Source: Priapulus caudatus (lineage: Eukaryota; Priapulida; Priapulimorpha; Priapulimorphida; Priapulidae). Taken from it: 53,579 nucleotides of DNA. The stretch spans positions 210,072-263,650 of the forward strand of contig NW_014577428.1 of assembly GCF_000485595.1 (NCBI RefSeq), read 5' to 3'. How positions within the stretch are numbered: the first letter of the stretch is position 1; the number at the start of each line of letters is the position of its first letter. This document shows, piece after piece, positions 25,652 to 53,579 of the stretch. The position numbers and the translations under genes were made by a program. The notes under the pieces are model-generated. The model had not been told where the DNA came from. It did not search any database and worked only from the letters and a program-made list of their open reading frames with translations.

Positions 25652-25828
25652 GTATGTTCGCTTCGTTTCACTGGACTTCGTTGCTCGAGCAAGCGAAATA
25701 CAGAGCGGGGCCATGTTCGCTTCGTTTCGCTGGACTTCGTTGCTCGAGCAACCGAAATACACAGCGGAGCCATGTTCGCTTCGTTTCGCTGGACTTCGCT
25801 GGACTTCGTTGCTCGAGCATTGCTAGGG
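25652..25828 (+). repeat. 59-bp tandem repeat, three copies
   Basis: The unit begins ATGTTCGCTTCGTTTC and contains the palindrome GCTCGAGC. Starts are near 25653, 25712 and 25771; the last copy has an extra CTGGACTTCG. Confidence 0.9.
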
Positions 25829-26629
25829 GATCATGCATGCCCCGGAAAATTTTTTGATTCTGAGATGCAATTTCCTGCATTCTGAGGCTCAAAAATGACA
25901 ATAAATTGACAAAAAATGACAATAATTGACGATCACAGTGAAATTCGTAGTTTGATACAAACTGGTCGTAGTAGTGCAAAAGAAATAGAAATTCGTATAA
26001 AATACGGATAAATCGTAGTGGTTGGCATCTCTGCTTTAAGGTTACTCTCCAGGGTTTAGGCAAAATTTTACCGATTTCCCACTTTCATTCTTATTCGATG
26101 GCTAACACTAAGTGTCACCTCGGTACATACTCATTTCTCCATATAACGATACATGTGAACTTTCAGAGCGTTTTGATTGCCTGCGTACACGTGTAGTGAG
26201 CCGCAGCTGACGTCACTGATGACGTCAGAGACATGATACAACCAGCATTTTCACGGTATTCACTAAGCCAATATCATTCAGCATCAACCCTCCTACAGCT
26301 GTCACCTGCCAGTGATAGTTGAAATTTCTGCATGACCGAAAATAGCACCGTTTCCTTTGTTACACAAGTGTATTTAGATGCGCGTTTGTTGACACATAGC
26401 TTAGTAACGGCATGCAGTACACATCGTACATGCATTTTGCATAAAAGTGCGATGGTAACCTCGTAATTGCTCAAAATTTCTCAAGGTGCATAGAACATTT
26501 TACCAATTTAGTGGTGTCAGTTAGTAATGGATATGTCACAGTAAGTACTAACACTAGATGTTTCACATACGTTCACCCATTTTGCACACAAGCGGGCGAT
26601 CATTGTGTCACCGTTTTCGATTTCTGCCA

Positions 26630-27245
26630 TAGTAGCCCGATGTCTAAATCGATATTTCTCTGTGATTACAACTTGGAATAATTTAATTTTACACTCGTTT
26701 TAATGGTAACATATTGCTGTAAAAAAGCGCATCAGGGATTGTTATTTAATTACGTACATGTGTGAAGAAGAGGCCTGGACAGCCTCTACGGGGCACAGCT
26801 CAACTGAGTTACCCTACGTGGATTTAGCTTGCTGTTTTGGTGTTGCCATTATATATGTAGGAGAAAAATGATTGTTATTTAATTAAGTGCCGTATTTTGT
26901 TATGCAAAAATTTTCAATTCAAACGTGCGACTTGAATTTTAGAGAGTAACTATAAAGCTTAAAGAAAATTCCTCATGCACTTTTTTGTTTCATATTGGGC
27001 TTAACTTGTAACAAAAGTTTTGCTTTCTCACTCTTTGTGGTAAATGAGAAATATCCAAAATGCCATTTTTACATAAAAATTCAAAATTCGCATGGTAACA
27101 TAATTAGGTGCTGGAAATTTCATGAAATTTTTTGGCTTGAGCATATACATCTCGTGTGATGGATTAGATTCATTCGTCAATAAATGTTTAACTTTACTCT
27201 TCATTAGAGCAATACCCGCACAAAAGGTGGAGAGTATCCTTCCAT
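26630..27245 (+). repeat. Dispersed repeat, copy 2 (downstream of GSK3)
   Basis: Partner of 40990-41515 in the opposite orientation, with about 80-130 extra bases in its centre. No terminal structure was recognised. An inserted or missing segment near 27095-27125 separates the two copies. Confidence 0.65.
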
Positions 27246-27349
27246 TTCTGTAGCAGTCAAACATAAAGGAGGCATACAACAGTAAGCCTCTGCAAATTGT
27301 TCTCCGTTGCACTATATGGTCTCTAGAAAAGGAATTTTTTGGCTTTTTT

Positions 27350-27692
27350 TTTCGCCGAAATTCGGCACTAGAGTGCAATAATTTGCATTATGCACGCAAG
27401 TTAGATGCCTACACAACGTCTAGAAAACATTAGAAGTAAAATTGATCTTGTCGTGTAGTAACAGTAACCGGTTGGTAATTTTTGTGTTTGATATGTGTTC
27501 AGACTACTTTGCAGAAATTCGCATCATAGAGCTGGCAAAAGTTTCGAGCGGAGCATAGAGCATGAATCTGTTTAACATGAATAACGTGTATGTTGTGTAT
27601 GCGAAGTAACAGTGTGAGTATTTTTAATTAATTTCTGTTTGATGCTCATTCAGGTCGCCGCCTATGGACGCCCTCTACTGTTGTTCACCACC
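27350..27692 (+). repeat. Dispersed repeat at the GSK3 3' end
   Basis: Matches the reverse complement of 6702-7094: CGGCACTAGA(G/T)TGCA, CATTAGAAGTAAAATTG, GAAATTCGCATCATAG, CGGAGCATAGAGCATGAATC and GCCTATGGACG. It ends about 110 bp downstream of the GSK3 stop, so it probably forms much of the 3' untranslated region. Confidence 0.8.
27623..27628 (-). other. GSK3: Possible poly(A) signal of GSK3 (ATTAAA)
   Basis: ATTAAA on the minus strand about 175 nt after the GSK3 stop codon. It sits inside a dispersed repeat (27350-27692) whose other copy has AATAAA at the equivalent place. It is the nearest plausible signal seen; cleavage here is inferred. Confidence 0.3.
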
Positions 27693-27801
27693 TAAATGCG
27701 AAGGTAACAAGGCAACCATCTCAACTCTCCAGAACAAACAGTAATTTACAGCAACAATATCGATACGATACATACCATGGCATGGAACAGCACTGGTTAC
27801 A

Positions 27802-45771
<17,970 letters not shown>

Positions 45772-47137
45772 CTGCAAGAGTGAAATGATTTTATTATTAC
45801 CAAATACATTTTTGTATCACTAGGATTTGAAACCGTGATTAAAGCTACAGATGAATGAAAAATGACAAAAATATTTGTTAGAAATCTGGTTACTTTTTTT
45901 ATAATGATAATTATAATAAATTATTATATATATAAATTATGTACACTATAAAATACCATTAACCTACATCAACACATTTTTTCAGATTTATTTTGCATGT
46001 TACAGACCGAGAGCTAATCACAAAACTGCACTTATATTTACACCGCTGTTGTAAGCAAATGTATGGCCATCACTTTTAAATCGACTACGTCACGATTTTT
46101 CTATGGTGAATATTTATAAAATTTTGGTTGAAAATTTTTTACATGACAAGTAAACTAAATATGTATGCCCAGAGGTGTCATTGATCAAATAAAATGCAGA
46201 CTAAAGCCTAAGTGGATCCTTAAGCACGTAGGGCTAGGCCTAACAACTATATACAAACACGATATGCACCACAATAATTAATGATAATGGATGATAATGG
46301 ATGGATGATAATAGACTTTTACGTGCCCCAATTTAGATATGTTATATACTATCCACCTAGGATATATATTAACATATTAAGCAACTATAGTTCTTAGTCT
46401 ACATAAAATAGCCATGATTTTTGCCAACGATCTTTGCGTACTATTAAAAATGTGATACCACACAAAGTAATAATATTACCAGTCCTGTAAACATTACTGT
46501 CAGGGTCTTCCATCAATGTAAGACACAAATTATATTTCAGAGGGTGTACGTTTGTCATGCATCTACGCCCTATATTAATTCTACATAATAATCAATTCAA
46601 GTGAAAAAAAACTCTGAACTAGTAGTGCCAAAGATATTCTCAACATTGGTTTGACAAGTGTTGATGTAATGTGTAAATTGTAGTAGTGGCGTTTAAAAGC
46701 CTTAATTATATGCCTTGCTTACACTTGCAATGTTACCATTGCATTTTCAGCTTGTTTCTATGACTGCTATATTTGATAACGATCCAAGATATTGATTTTA
46801 ACATTGTTGCTATGGTAACTAGGCCTTATTCTATTTGCACAGCAGTATTACACCTTCATTAGTTAGTGCATGGAAAGGTGGACCAACATATTTAGGATTG
46901 TTACACGAAAACCAAGAATAACCTTTCCTATATTTTGCATGACAAACTTGATCTTGTAATGTCTATCCATCCAATCAAATTCAAATAATAAAAAATCGTC
47001 TCATCCTCCAGAACCAGCAATCGAACTACACCATTAAATCGGGGAGGGCATTTGCATGTACTACACAGATAAACACATATCTGATAATCCACGCTCATAA
47101 TTTTTATTATTATATAAATACATCTTCATATATATAT

Positions 47138-47182
<45 letters not shown>

Positions 47183-47566
47183 TCCATCGACATATATAAC
47201 AATTAATACCACAGAGAAACTTTCCATCACCTAGAGAAAGCGTCTGCATAAAATGATCGCCGTGTGAAATACCGCATTTACTCGCGTATAAGCCACATTC
47301 GTGTATATGTCACGCCCTATATTTTACCATGAAAAGTTGGTACAAAACTTTTATAATCGAAATTTACATGGAAGATGAGACTACAAGAGCCAGGGAGGTT
47401 TTCAAATGACATTACATGTCTTATTAGGGGAGTTGGACAAATAAAAGAGTCGCCATGTTAAAACAAAATAAATTACGAACATGATTATGGAATAGCCGCT
47501 ACATACATAATACGTGACTGTAAAGTATATTATAATATCAAAGAAGTCATAGAAAAAGTAACATAG
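45772..47566. other. GSK3 intron 1 or upstream region; nothing coding recognised
   Basis: AT-rich, with GGATGATAATGGATGG repeats near 46280-46310 and a (TA)n tract at 47130-47179. No exon encoding the GSK3 N-terminal serine motif was found here or up to the end of the window. Confidence 0.5.
47130..47179 (+). repeat. (TA)n microsatellite
   Basis: Interrupted TA repeat. Confidence 0.95.
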
Positions 47567-47858
47567 GAAACTAGACAGTGCACTCACGGAGAGTGCATAC
47601 CCCCGCCAGCGACATACGCCATACGACTCACGAACACACGAATAACCGATGATATACGCCAGTGTGCTCGCTCGCTTGTAGCAGCCGCTCGTTGCTGCTG
47701 CTCGCTGACATGTACACGCTCGCTGGCTCGCTGCACTGGCTGGCTCGCTGACTCGAGGCGCTAATATCGATCGCGCGAACACACTAACACACTAACACAC
47801 GAACACACGAGAGCGAAAACATAACCTCCCCTCCAACTCCGTTGGGCGGCGGTAATAA
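47567..47858 (-). repeat. Dispersed repeat, copy B
   Basis: Inverted partner of 18628-18876, with about 45 extra bases. The pair brackets the GSK3 locus in inverted orientation, about 29 kb apart. Confidence 0.8.
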
Positions 47859-48391
47859 GTTGAAAAGATGAACGAAAACTTTTTTGTAAGATACAACAAT
47901 ATCATAAATATTGTTGTAAAAATAGCCATGTTCTAAAATAAAACATTACAAAAAATTCCAGGGACCGTTTACTAATTCATACTATGGCTAAAAGTTTAGG
48001 TCCCAACTCTGCGTTTTTGAGAAATGTGTAACAAGCAATTTTTGTATAAATTTACAATTTTTGCTGTGACGTAATTAGTGATAAATTTTTTATGATTATA
48101 TTCATCATGAATGTGGAGAGACATCTCGTTTAAATTTATTATCTTTTTTTATTAAATAGTTATGTGCTTGATCGAATTTGGTGAGCAGTTTAAGTTATGT
48201 TGTAATACGGTGACCTGTCTGTAACCCTGACTACATCCTTGAAGCGAATTAAATAATTACTTCATTAAGTCATAAATAATAAATAATTAAGTGTTTGTCC
48301 TCTGAGTGAATGAGCAGTTATCCCTGACTGATCAATTAATATTATTAATAATGAATTAATTATGAAACCAGTTGGCAAGCTCAAAAGACCA

Positions 48392-48608
48392 GGAGCCCGT
48401 TGTCAGAAACAAAATTAGTCTTAACATTAGTCTTAGCATGAACTTTTTCTCTTACACCGTCGACAGAAACGCTGCGAAGTTACCTGAATGAAAAATCGTA
48501 GCAGATTTCCTCATAACAATACGAAACAAAGTGCTGCCAATGGTCTACGAGAAAATGTTAGTGTTAAGACTAATGTTAAGACTAATTTTGTTTCTGACAA
48601 TGGGCTCC
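48392..48608. mobile_element. 217-bp MITE with ~48-bp inverted repeats
   Basis: The ends are GGAGCCCGTTGTCAGAAAC and (reversed) GGAGCCCATTGTCAGAAAC, continuing through AAAATTAGTCTTAACATTAG. The ends resemble PIF/Harbinger or ISL2EU termini, but no clear target duplication is visible. No coding sequence. Confidence 0.7.
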
Positions 48609-49057
48609 GGACCTAGAATGACATTTCCGGGCTTATTTTTAGTCGCAATTTTAAAAATTGCCAAATAGCGAAAGAGAAAATCCCAACGTTTACGTTGATG
48701 TGCATATCATTAGTGTTTCCCCGATTACACGTGGCTTGAAATCGAAGTTAATTTCGGCATTTTCTCTCATGGTTTTAGGAAAATCTATGCAAGTTTGTGA
48801 GGGATAGGGTCTACAAAATGTTAAATTAGAACATTATATCGACCACTGTGCACTTCGGCAAATAAAAATTGAGTATGTTTTCTAGTCAAATTAATAAAAA
48901 ACGAAAAATCGATAAAATGAATGCTCTACTGTGTATTTGGCCTGTAGAGAAAAATCTCTACTTGCTACATCTGACTCATTTTGCCAGATCGGGTCACAAA
49001 TAAGTGACCTCCATCTAAAAAGCAGAGATGCAAATCGTTAATTGAAAGTCAAATGGT

Positions 49058-49231
49058 ATGAGAAATGGCTGTCCACATACCCATAACCCAGTCTACCTAG
49101 GTGTTACATTAGACCGCTCTCTAACCTACAAGGATCACCTCACCAAGACAAAGGCCAATGTGGGTGCCAGAAACAGTATCCCGAAGCTGGCCAATATTAA
49201 ATTGGGAACAGATGCTAGGACAATCAGAACA
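49058..49231 (+). pseudogene. Non-LTR retrotransposon (jockey/CR1-like) reverse transcriptase fragment
   Basis: An open stretch reading NPVYLGVTLDRSLTYKDHL, then TKTKANVGARNSIPKLAN and KLGTDARTIRT. The motif YLGVTLDR-L-Y--HL is the conserved start of the C-terminal region of LINE reverse transcriptases of the jockey/CR1 kind. Only about 55 residues remain. The catalytic domain is absent and similarity stops after TIRT. It is a truncated fossil in the region upstream of GSK3. Confidence 0.7.
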
Positions 49232-49773
49232 CAAGGACAAGCACACAAAAATGGGCACATTGTGCACTTTTGGTTAGAATTGTGAAACTTTGCACACACA
49301 TACTACAGAAGGTCCTGCAGATTGTCTGATAGTGCCAATTGAACAGCGCCACCTGCTGGCGTACAGCACCACATTGCGAGTTAACAGGTATCACATTATA
49401 CTACTATTTGGGTTTTTGGCTATAATTTCAATAATACTTATCTAATTTATTCTCAAAATAGCTCAAATGATTCGTAGTTAATACTATAACAGCAATTTAG
49501 TGAGTGTAGCTATCTGTGAGTTGTAATAAAATTAGGTTGAATCAATGAAATGAGTTAAAAATAATGAACATTTTCCTTCCATTAGTATATTAAATGACCG
49601 ATATATCAAAAATTGTCTAGTCTGCATGAGCATGCTATATATGTCAGAATGCTCCTTATTTAGTAGGCAAACACGTTATGTAAACAAGATTATGGTGATG
49701 ATGCTATAATAATGGTTTCAAGCCTTTATTACCAAACATAACACGTGATGATTTATATCAAACATAACCTTAA

Positions 49774-50362
49774 AGGGATCGTTTACTCTAGGTTCTAGAG
49801 TTATTTTCAGTTAATTTAGGTTAAAATTACGCTACATAAAAAGTTTCATGGTTCAATCACCATTAGAAATATTATTAAAAAATGTTTTAAAACTAACGAC
49901 TACAGTTTGATTACAACGACGGTGGCGCCACTCAAAGCGCACGATCTGATAAGTTGCGCAAAACCACTTTTCAGCCTAGGGCTACAGACCGAGGGTGTTT
50001 CTTATTTATTAATTTAAAAGCAAAAGGATTGTAATATCTTATAAACGACATAATTATATAGTTTCAGTTATAATATGGATAAATTTGCCCTAAAATGAAT
50101 ATCGTTCGGTTAAATAGCATTTAGGTATAAATCTAATTGCACTTTTGTGATTAGCCCTCAGTCTGTATCAAGCAAAATAAATTGTCAAATACGCAACTTT
50201 TTCGGGGTGGCAGCACGGTCGCGGGTGTCATGGCGCCGTTCAAATTTCGTAGCGTTGATGTGTAATTAATTATAACAATTAAATTAGGTATCTGGTAACA
50301 AATGCGTGTGGGTATAGACGATTGCAGTTGTATGCAGTAAAATCCTAGAGTCTACTATCCCT
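49774..50362. mobile_element. TTAA-flanked inverted-repeat element
   Basis: TTAA at 49770-49773 and 50363-50366. The ends AGGGATCGTTTACTCTAGG and (reversed) AGGGATAGTAGACTCTAGG match in 16 of 19 positions, and an inner inverted pair TACAGAC(C/T)GAGGG continues the palindrome. 589 bp, no coding sequence. Kolobok or piggyBac type; the first three bases (AGG) agree with the element at 38196. Confidence 0.75.
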
Positions 50363-50734
50363 TTAAAACATCCAGAGGAAGCCCTGCTTATTATGAACTC
50401 TTATTCCATGTCAGTATTACCAGTTTACTGTGTTACATGACTAAATGTCAAAACATAATTATTTGACACTGTTTATTTATTTGTATTTACAATTGTGCAA
50501 AACCTATTTCTTTTGCAAGAAAAATTTCCCGAATCTCCAAATATATAATGGAAGTAATTAATTAAATCAGAAAATGTAATTAACATTCCGGAGTTTTAAT
50601 TTACGAGCTTTTTCCTGGAACACTTTACGTCTGTAACATGTTTAATAATAATAGACCTAGTGCTATAATTGTGAACATAATACTTCATCCAGGGACAGCT
50701 CAGGCATGAGAACAGGTTAAGATGTTTTTGGAGG

Positions 50735-50875
50735 AAATGTTTCAATTCGTGCCAAAGGCACGATAACAGTGTGCATAGCACACATGTCCTGCTAGGGGGG
50801 TCTGGGGGCGTACCCCCCAAGAAATTTTTGAAATTTGGAAGGGCAGATAGGCCATTTCCATGCATACTGGAGAAA
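50735..50875 (+). mobile_element. Fragment of a G-rich DNA-transposon family
   Basis: Contains GGGGGGTCTGGGGGCGTACC, then CCCCAAGAAATTTTTGAAAT and CCATTTCCATGCATAC. Similar pieces lie at 25828-25890, 29600-29680 and 31905-31990. These are terminal fragments of a hAT-like family, judged by pattern only. Confidence 0.4.
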
Positions 50876-51772
50876 ATTGTAAGTCCATTCCGATCTTAGT
50901 AAAAGACACATTTCGTGACTAACAATTCAAAGTATTGTCATTTTCTATGAAATTTCAATGTTTTATGTGGTGGTTAACCATGGTAACCATGGTAGCATGC
51001 CTTAATTTACATTACATAGATACACCACGATATTTATCAGGAGTTCTGTTACGTCTGTGTGAAATTTGACGTACTTTTCCTGACTTTTTATGAAGTCTAA
51101 ATTAAATATGGCGTCCATTTTGACAAAAAAGTACGCATTTCCCCCCCCCCCCCCCAGCACTTTTTATTAGTTTTTTGCATCAATCTCAAAAATGACTAAA
51201 ATATAAAAACCAAAACCCGGAAATCTGTGAATCCGCAGAAAATTCTCATTGCCGGACAGCTACTCTATACAGTCAAAATCAATACACATAATTATAAGTA
51301 CCTACATTTCTAAGACAATATACAGCCATTCACCGTGACTCGCGTGAAATTTCTACAAAAATCCAACTTTTAATGGTCTGGCAGTTGTATACTAGCTTGC
51401 TGCTACTTGTTTTAACAGGTAGCCAGGTATTCTTCTGATAAACTCACTGCACCGATCAAGTGCGCCTCCTGCCACCGCTTCCGCTCAGTAGCAATATCTA
51501 TGAGATACTACAATACGGGATCTAAATCTATGAATGGCTTTGCTTACCTACGGTAGTCACAGTAACTAAGATAGCCTGTGTAACTTTAATGACTTCCGCT
51601 CATACATAACATGTTTTACATGATATGCGTCGAGCTGCGAGCGTAGTGGTGGTGATGGGAAGGGTGGGGGAGGGGGAAGAGGGACTCCTCTGAGGGAAGT
51701 GGGGGAAGGGCGGCGTGGTGGGGTTCTATATCGGCAAAGCATTCAGTGGCTATTGTTGTAAAACAGTCACAA

Positions 51773-51890
51773 TCCATGTTTAAACGGCCCCTTTGGGGTC
51801 CAAGGTTGATCAGACACTTACTCTTCACACTGGCAGAGGAAAGCCCACATCATCTGTGATTCTTTTATAAAAGGGCCTAATTTACATTTA
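51773..51890 (+). mobile_element. 5' fragment of the Helitron-like family
   Basis: Matches the first ~110 bp of the 34100 element (TCCATGTTTAA, then GACACTTACTCTTC). Its 5' hairpin is CCCC/GGGG instead of CCCTC/GAGGG, so the pairing persists although the bases differ. Confidence 0.5.
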
Positions 51891-52600
51891 AATTTGATTA
51901 ACCAGTTTCATTATTCTGTTAATAAAAAAAAATAACATCACTACTCTCACTTCAGTTTTCAACTTTGTGTATACACGTACTGGAATGGCTGTATCGCTTT
52001 TTGTCGCGAATATGGAAGAAGAGGAACAAACTATGCCTCCGCCGCCAATAAAAATCATACGTTTTACTCCTAGTCCTTACTTAGTGCGTTCGTGGTGTTT
52101 CTGCATCATGCTGAAAGACCGTCTATACTGGCAGACGAATGCCACGCAACAGTCAAATTGTGAGTCCCAAACGGTGACATCCAACTGAGGAATGTTGCAT
52201 CTAGGCTGGCTTACTTGCATCGCTCATTACACTCTATATATCTAGTAAACAACATTTTGATTTGCAACGTTTTACGATGCGATCTTAAACAGATTGCCTT
52301 GGTTTTACAGGCAGCTTTCAATGCGAACTATTATCTGCCTGTACACTTATATATCATAATTAAGTGAGTTTTATATCAACAGAGCCGCAGAGTGTCTGCG
52401 CTCATAACTGAGTCCTGTACTACGGTTATAACCGTAGGAACATTTCATCGTAGCGTGAGGCGACCCTTTGTTAGGCGCAGATATGCAGCTACCGGCGTTG
52501 TCGTCACACTCCTTGTCAGCAACCTTCTGCATACTCTCCAAAACTCATTGGTTGATACAAATCGCGTGCCTGAACCTCCTGTTTTAATGGTGGGCTTGTG

Positions 52601-52617
52601 ACCCTAACCTAACCCTA
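52601..52617 (-). repeat. Telomere-like ACCCTAACCTAACCCTA before poly-T
   Basis: On the minus strand this is a T-interrupted poly-A followed by TAGGGTTAGGTTAGGGT, the same arrangement as at 787-813. Confidence 0.5.
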
Positions 52618-52896
52618 TTTTTTTTTTATTATTTGTTCTTATTAATTTGTTGTAGAAGAATATGGGTAAATAATTTGCGTTACTTGGAACCAAAATATCT
52701 TGTTAAGTGGATAAGATCTAAAATACAGAAAACACTACAAGTAATACTAAAATTCGTTGGGATAAGATCCAACGACTTTTGAGCCGTGTGACTCCTGTGC
52801 TCTAGGCCGTTCGGTCTATCAGGTTATTGGCTTTTCAGATTATGGTAGTTGCCATGAATATCGCGAACTGTGAACTAATTAGGCAGTTTCAGGCAA

Positions 52897-53474
52897 TCCA
52901 CGTACTACCCTCTTTCTTGAGGGTCAAAAGGTTGTCAGACACTTGCTCTTCGCACGTCAGTGGAAAGCACATTTCATGTCCTTCAATAAAGTGATAAAAT
53001 GGTAGAGTCAGCATGCGCTGACCCAAAAAAGTTTAAACACTCTGTCATTAGGCATGTCTCAGAAATCCTGATATCTGCCCTTCCCCGACTGCCTTTGACC
53101 TGGACACTCCATTTTGCACTGGTGAGGGCTTTCCTGCCCATTTGCAACTTAGCATCCGAATATTAAGGCATAGTTCAAGCCGTAAGATTTTGTGCGGCAA
53201 TTCCGATTTCCTCCTATACGCCTAAGTTAAGGCGGAAATATCCCCCTCCGATTACACATCTTGACCTTTTGCGCTTTGACCGCCCAAATTGTCATACTGA
53301 TCCTTTTCCCGATCCCCCCCCAGCCCGACGTTCGCAATATTTGACGTAAGTCGAGCGGTTTAAGATTTGTGGCGCCGAACGTGACGGACGCACGCCTGAC
53401 TGGACGCACAGCCGGACACACGGACAATCATTGGCGATCTACAGAGCTGCCTCTGACGTTCGTCAGATGAGCAG
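52897..53474 (+). mobile_element. Full-length degenerate copy of the Helitron-like family
   Basis: Matches 34100-34655 along its length: TCCACGTAC start, ACCCTC...GAGGGT hairpin, GACACTTGCTCTTCGCA, a GACG-rich part and the terminal hairpin TCTGACG-TT-CGTCAGA. The final CTAA is replaced by CAGA. It has many small indels. Confidence 0.55.
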
Positions 53475-53579
53475 AAACTATTACATTTATCATCATACAT
53501 ATTCGTTAATATTTTTTTAAACATACAAGACGGCCCTATAATTTTTGTTACCCCTCCCCATAATTCCACTCTCACAAAT

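Larger units (their letters stand above)
50876..52896. other. No gene recognised
   Basis: Includes a C-run near 51140-51157, a G-rich stretch at 51640-51720, the Helitron-like fragment at 51773, and a 73-codon open frame (51967-52185) of unknown meaning. Confidence 0.4.

Noticed and set aside
25652-25828. CRISPR-like array
   Set aside because: The three 59-bp units are near identical throughout, with no distinct spacers; an ordinary tandem repeat in a eukaryotic genome.
48840-48880. LFAEV on the minus strand as a candidate GSK3 N-terminal exon
   Set aside because: The upstream residues do not give the RTTS motif and the frame closes quickly; no splice context with the right phase.
51616-51828. 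Minus-strand frame with CFADIEPHHAALPPL as GSK3 exon 1
   Set aside because: Resembles SFAE only superficially; it is encoded partly by a G-rich low-complexity stretch and partly by a Helitron-like fragment.

Overview
This is eukaryotic genomic DNA, almost certainly from a non-vertebrate animal. The only clear protein-coding gene is glycogen synthase kinase 3 (GSK3) on the minus strand, from exon 2 (45,771) down to the stop codon (27,802). Eight exons were assembled by reading GT-AG splice sites. They encode 388 residues, uninterrupted across every junction, and cover the whole kinase domain and the C-terminal tail. The N-terminal exon, which would carry the inhibitory serine, was not found. 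The long repeat-filled introns, exon sizes matching vertebrate GSK3B as I recall them, and many short inverted-repeat transposons fit a slowly evolving marine invertebrate. A sponge is possible but not shown.

Layout. 1-16,900 is mostly repeats: CT, CA and GA microsatellites; a ~211-bp tandem repeat (3.38-3.87 kb); degenerate copies of a composite repeat (4.1-11.6 kb) with three long polypurine tracts; and a ~3.4-kb minisatellite of 30/31-bp units (12.6-15.9 kb). Copies here differ by many one-base indels, as in unpolished long-read sequence. One exon-like segment lies at 12,142-12,327. An N gap at 17,368-17,377 is followed by an exact-length 153-bp tandem duplication. From 17.7 to 27.3 kb I see no gene, only repeats, including a transposon reduced to little more than its two inverted ends (20,269-20,310).

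The GSK3 locus (27.3-45.8 kb) carries identifiable repeats in seven of its eight recognised introns (1 to 7): a decayed Ty3/gypsy gag gene (intron 2), a 794-bp fold-back element and a palindrome-rich tandem array (intron 3), a dispersed repeat (intron 4), another fold-back element (intron 5), a TTAA-flanked element with 125-bp inverted repeats (intron 6), and in intron 7 a hAT-like element with a nested one, a PIF/Harbinger-like element carrying a MADF-like reading frame, and a Helitron-like element with nuclear-receptor-type direct repeats. Intron 1 is open-ended. The exon 7 donor is duplicated 12 nt apart, in frame, at the position where I recall vertebrate GSK3-beta2 receiving its alternative insert.

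45.8-53.6 kb, upstream of exon 2, holds more elements: a 217-bp MITE, a LINE reverse-transcriptase fragment, a TTAA element and Helitron-like copies. I found no rRNA, tRNA, CRISPR array or prokaryote-type operon, and no convincing new multi-gene system. The most useful leads are the alternative GSK3 splice donor, the repeat-derived 3' end of GSK3, and the several families of inverted-repeat elements.
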